NCBI GenBank assembly: GCA_026120185.1
Contig: JANUWF010001683.1
Coordinates: 3,294,001-3,358,000 of the forward strand
Direction: 5' to 3'
DNA: 64,000 nt
From: Voacanga thouarsii
Taxonomy: Eukaryota; Streptophyta; Magnoliopsida; Gentianales; Apocynaceae
Below are positions 58,074 through 64,000 of the stretch, piece after piece. The notes under the pieces were generated by a model. It was not told the DNA's origin. It made no database searches and worked only from the letters and a program-made list of their open reading frames with translations. The first letter of the stretch is position 1, and every line of letters starts with the position of its first letter. The translations under genes and the position numbers were made by a program.

Positions 58074-61000
58074 TGTAACACCCCACCTTTTTACATTCGG
58101 TTGGTTACTACCTGTAACAGGATGAGAATTTATATCAATGGCCAGAACAAAAGTTGATCGGTGTATTGAGACGAACTCTTGGGAGAAATAAAATTTTGTC
58201 GGGACCTGGATGTAATTATTGGATTTATTTTACCCGAACCCTAAATTTTTGGAAGGCTATTAAGATTAAAAGAATAAGAATTTTAGGGTACTCTAGAAAG
58301 AGAAATTGATCAGTGCAATGAAGAGCATGTTTTGGTGCGAATTATGCTACCCGGGGTATCGGGGGCATTTTCGTCATTTTGACCGTGCTCGCGACTTTGA
58401 CTGCAAATTTGACCAAGCAGAGAGGGAATTGAAGAATTTAAGTGTTACCAATGGATTCAGTGGAATCTTTGGAGTTAGGTAGTGAAATAAAATATTTTTC
58501 ATTACGAACCCGATTTTGGTCATTTCTGAAGAAAATGAAAAATTACGGTTGGAAATGGGATGTGTGGCTTCTTATAATTGGTGGATGAAAATAAGTGTCG
58601 TTTAGTGATTGGTTAATGAGGCCAAGTGTTTCTATTTGATTGGTTGTGATAAAAAAAAAAAAAGGAAGAAGAAATAAAGAAGAATGGCCCACAAGAAATA
58701 AATAAGAATGGTTCACAAGAAATACATAAGGATGGCCCACAAGCATGAAAAGTTTGACCAAGTTGGACCACCTTTTGACTTCATTTGACCAAGATTAATT
58801 AAGCTAATCTTGATTTGAGTAAGTTAATCAAGGTTGATTATGCATGGCCATGCAAGATTAGAAAATATCTATAATGTTCTAAGAGTTTCTACTTTTTTCT
58901 ATAAATTTCTTTAAGGTTCTAGAGCACTCTAAAGTTTTCCATAACTTTCTACAAGTGATGAGTCATCATCTAAAGCTTTCTAGAAATTGTGGTTAATCAT
59001 TCCATGTGTACCAATTACATTTCAAAGCTTCCTACTCAAAAGTCCTACATAAGCCATGACAAAAGCATGTGATGTAAGGCATTACATAAGTAAAGCTTCC
59101 TATACAAGCCTTCTAACATCTATAAATAGGCCATGAAGGCCAACTAAAATGGCTTTAGATAGCCAGAATTTCGGAGCAAACAAGAGAGAAAAGGGAGAAG
59201 AGAAAAGAAAAAGAAATAGAGAAGAAAGAGAGGGAGAAACCGGAAATAGAGAGGAGAGAAAGAGAGAGAGAAAAGCAAGAGGATGCTAGGACTGTCCAGC
59301 CTACAAATGCAGCAAAGAGAAGGTAAAGATCTACCTTACTTGAATAAAAGTTATTATATAAAGCATGGAGATCATTTAGGTATATATATTGTGAGAAGTT
59401 TATGTGTGATAGTTAGGTGAAGTTGTATGAAAACTGTCCTTGTGTGCAGAAAATTCTGGGAGGTTTTATGTTCATTAAATATGTAATGTTTCTGGATTTG
59501 AATGAAGCAGGCATATATCTTTGTAGCTAAGGATCATATAGACATTTTAGAACAAGTTTGACATTAATCGGATCTACGGATCAAAAGTTATCGTGAAAAT
59601 AGTAAAAGGTGCCAAATCAGTGACGGGATTTTTACTACTAGAACTTTGTGTGCAAAACTGAATAGAATGGACAATAGAATTGGTACTCCATGAATTGGAA
59701 CTAGTAAAGGAATATCTTAAGGATATTTTACAATTGGTTTGACATCATTTGGATTTGTCGATTAAAAGTTATGGGCAAAGCAAGTTAGGGTGTCAAACTG
59801 GAAAATTGCAGAATGTTAGGGAAAGAATGAATAGTGAAACTAAGTCAAAACTACTGAGGCTGTTTTTTCCCAGTACCGTGATTCTGGAACCAGAAACCTA
59901 AAAACTTCCTATACTGAATTAAATTTAAGAGTCTCACGGTCATTTTGGTATATCATGGAGCCAAATCGGAGCTGTAAATTAAAAGTTATGTGCAAAACAA
60001 AATAGTGTGTCAAACCAGTGAAATTCCAGAAAAGTAGTCCGAAAATGAATGGACTTAAGAGTGATTAATTATGTGATTTTGGTCAAAACAGTTAGGGAAA
60101 CATGAGGTGAATCCCTTTTTTATGAAGTGAGGAAGGATGTGGAAAAAGTAAAATGAAATAATTGATCAAACGATGGAAAAACGATGCGAACGAAAGTTGA
60201 ACATTTTTCCTAAGCATCGGCTAACCATCGGCCCCAAAGGCTAAACGATGGTTGAACGTCGGCTAACCGCCGGGCACGTCGGCCGGACGTCGGCTACCCG
60301 ACGGCTTTTTTTTTGGCCAAACACCAATTGACTCGAAAACAATGTTTGGTGTAGGTTTAGCGACAAACAGCTAACGAAATGTCAAAAACGGTAGGAACGG
60401 AGGTTAGACGGTCGTTAACGGAATGAGAGGCTTAGGACACGAGGTGAGTCCAATTGATTTCTAAACCTTTTTAAAGGCTAGTGTGCTTTGATTTGCCATG
60501 AAATGCTATGTTTTATGCCATTGTGGAAATCCTCGAATATGTTTAAGGTCTACATGAGCAGGATTTTCTTTTATGCTATTTCGGACTCGAATAAATTTCA
60601 TATTCAGCTTGGAAACCTTACTGGATGTTTAAAACATGGATTTTGTGAATTTAGTCCTTTTTGGATTAAATATTTGGGATTTTCTGAAAAATGGTGAATG
60701 TTGGAATCGGGTAATTGGAGAATAATCCAAATATCCTTATTGGAATATTTTATGAAAACTCTTGGAACTCGGGTATTCGATAAATGATCGAATTATCCTT
60801 ATTGGAACTTTTGTGAATATTTTTCAAATTGGGTAAGGGTAAAATGACCCGAATACCCTCAAAAAGTCTTTTGGAATCTGGCATGGGTGAAATGACTCGA
60901 ATACCCTTGGAAAATGATTTTTGTGATCAAGTATAGCCCCAGACCATAAGAAATGTTTTGATTTGAAAATCCTGCGGGATCAGATGACCCTTTGGCCTGA

Positions 61001-61898
61001 TCAGTCAGATGGGGTTGGTGTTGTTGCGTTGAGTACTCAACAGGGACTTTGATCTTTGTACTAGTCCATGTTAGAAATAGATGACCCCAAGTAACCTGAT
61101 CAGTTCTAGGGATTGTCTTACTCCAAACAGGGCGACAGGACATTGTGATGAGTTGTCCCTGGCTAGCCATTGTGAGCCTGACAATTACCTGTTGATTATG
61201 ATTGGTGGGTTGTTCACATGAGATCGAGCGGGGACACTCGGTGTGTTCAACCCTTGCCACCTCGATGGTGATTCACGTTAGGATTGGGACCCCTAGCTCA
61301 TGGTGGCAAGTAAAAGATCCCTAAGTGCACGGTGAGGTACATTGGTACGCTGCTCACCCTTCCGGCATGACACGGGTGACGTGCTGTAAGGCGCAGTCCC
61401 TGGCACAAGAGACTGTGTAGCCTAAGGCAAAGTTCTTTGAACTTTGCACGCGGGTCGCACTTCTAGATGGGGAAGAACCCACATTTATTGAATTGGGGGC
61501 CGTGTGTTTGAAAATTACTGTTTTTTCAAACGTATATGATAAAATGACCTGAATTTATCAATTATTGCTATTTTCCCTGTTATATAATTTACTTCAGCAA
61601 AGATTTTGAAAATCGACTCTCTTTTAAGGGAAACACTGGCACACACACGGGACTCACTAGGTGATTTTTCACTCATACGTGTCTTTTATCTTAGTTTTTT
61701 TTGTAGGATCCAGAATTGGAAGAACCTACGGAAAGAGGACGATACCACAGTGACAGCAGAATAGGTCTGGATGTCTTCTCTTTGGACCTTTTATACTCTG
61801 TTGATTATTCGTTATAAAGACCCCTTGTTTGGGTATCTGGACGGGGCAACACCCAATATTGGTATGCTTTCGCTGTTACCTTCAGTAGGGGTGTTACA
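58074..61898 (+). mobile_element. Solo LTR of the Gyp-B family inside Gyp-D gag
   Basis: A 3825-bp unit runs from TGTAACACCCCACC to GGGGTGTTACA, flanked by the exact duplication TTGCA (58069-58073 and 61899-61903). It matches the Gyp-B LTRs in the plus direction (shared GGCCAGAACAAAAGTTGAT, CGTCGGCTA block, end GCTGTTACC). It has the GC-rich repeat block at 60211-60320, and ends better preserved than the Gyp-B LTRs. It sits about five codons into gag copy 1, so it is younger than Gyp-D. Confidence 0.93.
60211..60320 (+). repeat. CGTCGGCTA short-repeat block in the Gyp-B-type LTR
   Basis: Repeats of CGTCGGCTAACCG type with inverted versions (GCCGGACGTCGG, CCCGACGGC) form a GC-rich island in AT-rich sequence. 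Counterparts are at 26221-26290 and 43761-43835 with fewer and differing units. Confidence 0.8.
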
Positions 61899-61903
61899 TT
61901 GCA

Positions 61904-62215
61904 CCTTGGTGCCATCTTTGATCACATTCACTCAGAGTTAGATAGTTACCAAGGGGAAAAAAGTATGCTCGGGTGCATGATCAGTTAGTACTGATATATA
62001 CTTATTTCAAAAGAAATTTTGATGATAATATATAGGGGAAAAGCCAAGTAATAAATAAAACTCATGCCTTTCATAAAGAATCATACTTTTATGAAGAAGG
62101 GGTTATCACATGCGATACCCTTTTATTTAATAAAAATAATCAAAGCTTACAAGCAACATGCTTTTTCAAAAAGATTCAATAAACAAAAGAATGTAAATCC
62201 CAAAAGAGAGAGAAA
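61904..62215 (-). other. Spacer between the two gag genes of Gyp-D
   Basis: It starts with the first codons of gag copy 1 (ATG 61913-61915, MAP). Upstream of that it holds AT-rich noncoding sequence, T-rich on the sense strand. No LTR end, primer site or polypurine tract is visible, so the two gag genes do not look like parts of two complete elements joined end to end. Confidence 0.6.
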
Positions 62216-62960
62216 ATGCCGCTAGTATTCTATACTTTACTCGCTGCTAGAGTCAGTAGAGGCATCCAGATCGTCAGAGGCTGGTTCCACAAGCCACCCC
62301 ACGGAGCTATCGGGTTTCCCTACATAATCCCTCGCAAAACCCATCGAATCTGCACTCTCACTTGGCTAACCCAAATCAACCCCATTGCCCCTCTTGGCTC
62401 TCATGGCGGTCTCATAAAACTCATCCAAAGCTATCTTAATCGCACTCTTAGGTGCTGGCCTCTTGTCCTCCGAGTCATATAAATCAAACAATCCCTCTCT
62501 CCTCAGCTTAGCATCTACTCCCAATCCGTATCGAAGTCCACTCCTCGTAGGACTCTCTTCTAGCTTCCCTTTTCCCTTATCCTCCATTCCTTAAACGCTG
62601 CCTAAGTCTCCTCACTGCCTGGGTAACTCCATCCCTCAGCTTATGTCCCTCATCATTAGACTCCTTGAGGTCATAATAAGTAGAAGTCCTATCAAACTCA
62701 CCTATCTGCGAGGTTTGAGGAGCCTCCCTCGCTACCTCATCCTCCTCTTCTGTCTCATCCATCTCTCACTCGCTCTCATCATCACCCTCATCCCCAAGCT
62801 CGGCTGCCTCTCCTTCACTCAGCTCCGCCATCCCCTCATCTTCCTCACTCTCACTAACACTCTCAACTACCTCACCGCAGTGATAACATATCCTCTCACC
62901 ACCCTTAGACCAACAGTTCTTCTTAGTGTGGCCTTTCTTTCCACACTGCCGTCATGTTAG
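62216..62960 (-). pseudogene. Acidic C-terminal extension of the extra gag in Gyp-D
   Basis: Directly after gag copy 2, minus-strand frames read CGKKGHTKKNC (zinc knuckle), CYHCGEVVESVSESEEDEG (a second knuckle that turns acidic after four residues), ETEEEDEVAREAP, ESNDEGHKLRDG and AVRRLRQRLRNGG. In another frame come KGKGKLEESPTRSGLRYGLG, FDLYDSEDKRPAPKSAIKIA and LDEFYETAMRAKR. The end is GWLVEPASDDLDAST then DSSSE and a stop at about 62216. Two frame shifts and two stops break it. No protease follows, unlike every normal gag-pol. I recognise no family for the extension. Confidence 0.6.
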
Positions 62961-63892
62961 AAGGTTTTGGGTAGATCCCACTGGTGCTGTCCGGGCTTGT
63001 TTTCCCTAGTTCTGCCATTGCTGATTGGCGGGGTGCTTGCTAGATTACTGTTCTTGGAAGTGCCCTTGCGGCTGTCTTGGCAGCTGGAAAGGCCTTTCTG
63101 CCATCCTGCGCGGTCCTCATTTTCCATTCTGATAGCCACATCCACTGCCCCCGAATAGGTCGTTGGCAGAGAAGGTGCCAACGCCCTCCTCAATTCCAGC
63201 CTCAGTCCCTTGATGAAGTCCCTCGTCCTATTTTGCTCGGTATCCACTAATCTCTGGCAGTATTTTGACTGCTGAGTGAATCGCGCCATATACTGAGCCA
63301 CTGACATGCTCCTCTGATTCAAATTCTGAAATTCATCCTCCCGCTTTTCCACGATCCATTGAGGGATGTACTCAGCTCGGAAGACTTCAATAAAGTTGGA
63401 CCATGTCCATTCTTGCTCGCTCATTTCCCAGTCGTCTTGAACTCGCTGCCACCATGCCCGAGCTGGTCCTCTTAACCGGAAAGCTGCAAACTTAACCATC
63501 TGCTCCTCAGTGTACTGGAGCGTTGCGAATATGTCCTCCATCTGCTCAACCCACTGCTTTGCCTTCTGATCTTGCTCCGTTTCGCCCAGGAAAACGGGTA
63601 GTTGAAACTTTAGAAACCGTTCTAAGGCCTCATCTTCACCTTTAGGATTCCTTCGCTCGATCAAAGTCTACAGTATCTCGGCCATCTTACTAAATGCCTG
63701 GCTCATTGTCACATCAATCAGAATTTTAGACCTCACTTCCATATCTAGACCACTCCCATCACCCCGGTTAGGTGATTGCATTTGAACTGTCTCGACTTCC
63801 GGTGCCTCATGATCGACTTCCGGAACCCTCCTACCTGATGAAGCTGCACGACGCTTGGAACCACATCCCAAATGATAAGTGTATGCATTCAA
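62957..63892 (-). pseudogene. Extra gag-like gene (copy 2) upstream of Gyp-D gag
   Basis: Two minus-strand frames, 63668-63892 and 62957-63664, are one gene broken by a single TAG that replaces a Gln codon (ILQNL in copy 1). It reads GEDEALERFLKFQLPVFLGE, VEQMEDIFATLQYTEEQMVK, RGPARAWWQRVQDDWEMSEQ, EVFRAEYIPQWIVEKREDEF and YMARFTQQSKYCQRLVDTEQ, a complete capsid. It is clearly a paralogue of gag copy 1 (near-identical core) and is better preserved. A frame shift after PKTF leads into the zinc knuckle and acidic extension. It lies about 1 kb upstream of gag copy 1. Its start is uncertain; the N-terminal frame opens at 63892. Confidence 0.82.
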
Positions 63893-64000
63893 GAATCAAG
63901 TCATTTTAGGTGCTCATGCATTCACAAATAGATATAAGTAAAAAGAAATCAAATGCAAATTTGTTCCAAAGATTTACCAATAAATTCTCCTTCAAAATTA
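63893..64000. other. Noncoding sequence upstream of the extra gag
   Basis: AT-rich, presumably the Gyp-D leader. No primer site or LTR end is visible up to the window edge. Confidence 0.4.

Larger units (their letters stand above)
45767..64000 (-). mobile_element. Gyp-D: Ty3/gypsy chromovirus (Tekay/Del-like) on the minus strand, continuing past the window
   Basis: The element enters the Gyp-B 3' LTR at 45767; ATGGA (45762-45766) should be its target duplication, with the partner outside the window. From its 3' end it holds the 3' LTR, polypurine tract, integrase with chromodomain-like end, RNase H, reverse transcriptase, protease, gag, and, unusually, a second gag-like gene with an acidic extension. 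LTR-E copy 3 and a Gyp-B-type solo LTR are inserted in it. Primer site and 5' LTR are not in the window. Confidence 0.88.

Noticed and set aside
62216..62482. Plus-strand frame of 88 codons
   Set aside because: The minus strand continues the acidic extension, and the plus-strand protein has no recognisable feature.
1..64000. A host gene between the elements
   Set aside because: The only stretches not assigned to an element are 5193-5230 and 12222-13552. Neither has a frame with a recognisable host domain or a clear exon pattern.

Overview
The window is repeat-rich nuclear DNA of a flowering plant, probably a eudicot, although nothing in it fixes the species. I found no host gene, rRNA, functional tRNA or CRISPR array. 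Almost every base belongs to long terminal repeat (LTR) retrotransposons or their remains. They use a tRNA-iMet-type primer site (TGGTATCAGAG) and carry Ty1/copia or Ty3/gypsy gag-pol domains. I use these working names: Copia-1, Gyp-A, Gyp-G, Copia-C, Gyp-B, Gyp-D, and the LTR families LTR-E (about 4.3 kb) and LTR-F (about 1 kb).

Left part (1-15758). The decayed 3' end of Copia-1 pol (1-1647) runs into its 3' LTR (1659 to about 5192). That LTR is split by an inverted solo LTR of the same family (1939-3614, target duplication CTATA). Gyp-A (5236-12216, target duplication CCAAA) keeps both LTRs, primer site, polypurine tract, a gag remnant and protease, but has lost reverse transcriptase, RNase H and integrase. 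Its 5' LTR is split by another Copia-1-type solo LTR (6207-7932, TTAAG) and is followed by a second, partial LTR. An unclassified LTR-like stretch with hairpins follows (12222-13552). The left half of Gyp-G comes next (13553-15758) and is cut off at a deletion junction.

Middle part (15759-45766). Copia-C has a truncated 5' LTR, a leader carrying solo LTR-F (17695-18690, GATTA), broken gag and pol, and a 3' LTR interrupted at 24350 by Gyp-B. Gyp-B resembles the Tekay/Del chromoviruses. It has a 4.0 kb 5' LTR, an acidic leader reading frame, a gag with its capsid part missing, and a nearly full but broken pol. Solo LTR-E copies sit in its integrase (32583-36933, CAGTC) and its 3' LTR (38783-43079, CCGGC).

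Right part (45767-64000). Gyp-D is inserted in the Gyp-B 3' LTR and reads on the minus strand. Its 3' LTR (45767-49146) comes first, then integrase, RNase H, reverse transcriptase, protease and gag. A solo LTR-E sits in its integrase (50233-54560, ATAGT) and a Gyp-B-type solo LTR lies a few codons into gag (58074-61898, TTGCA). Upstream of that gag lies a second gag-like gene with an acidic C-terminal extension (about 62216-63892). This is the most unusual coding content in the window.

The layers give a relative order: Copia-C, then Gyp-B, then Gyp-D, then the solo LTRs. Eight insertions have perfect 5-bp target duplications, while the host reading frames carry many stops, often of the kind left by cytosine deamination. 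The rest of Gyp-D, Gyp-B and Copia-C should lie to the right of the window, in that order.
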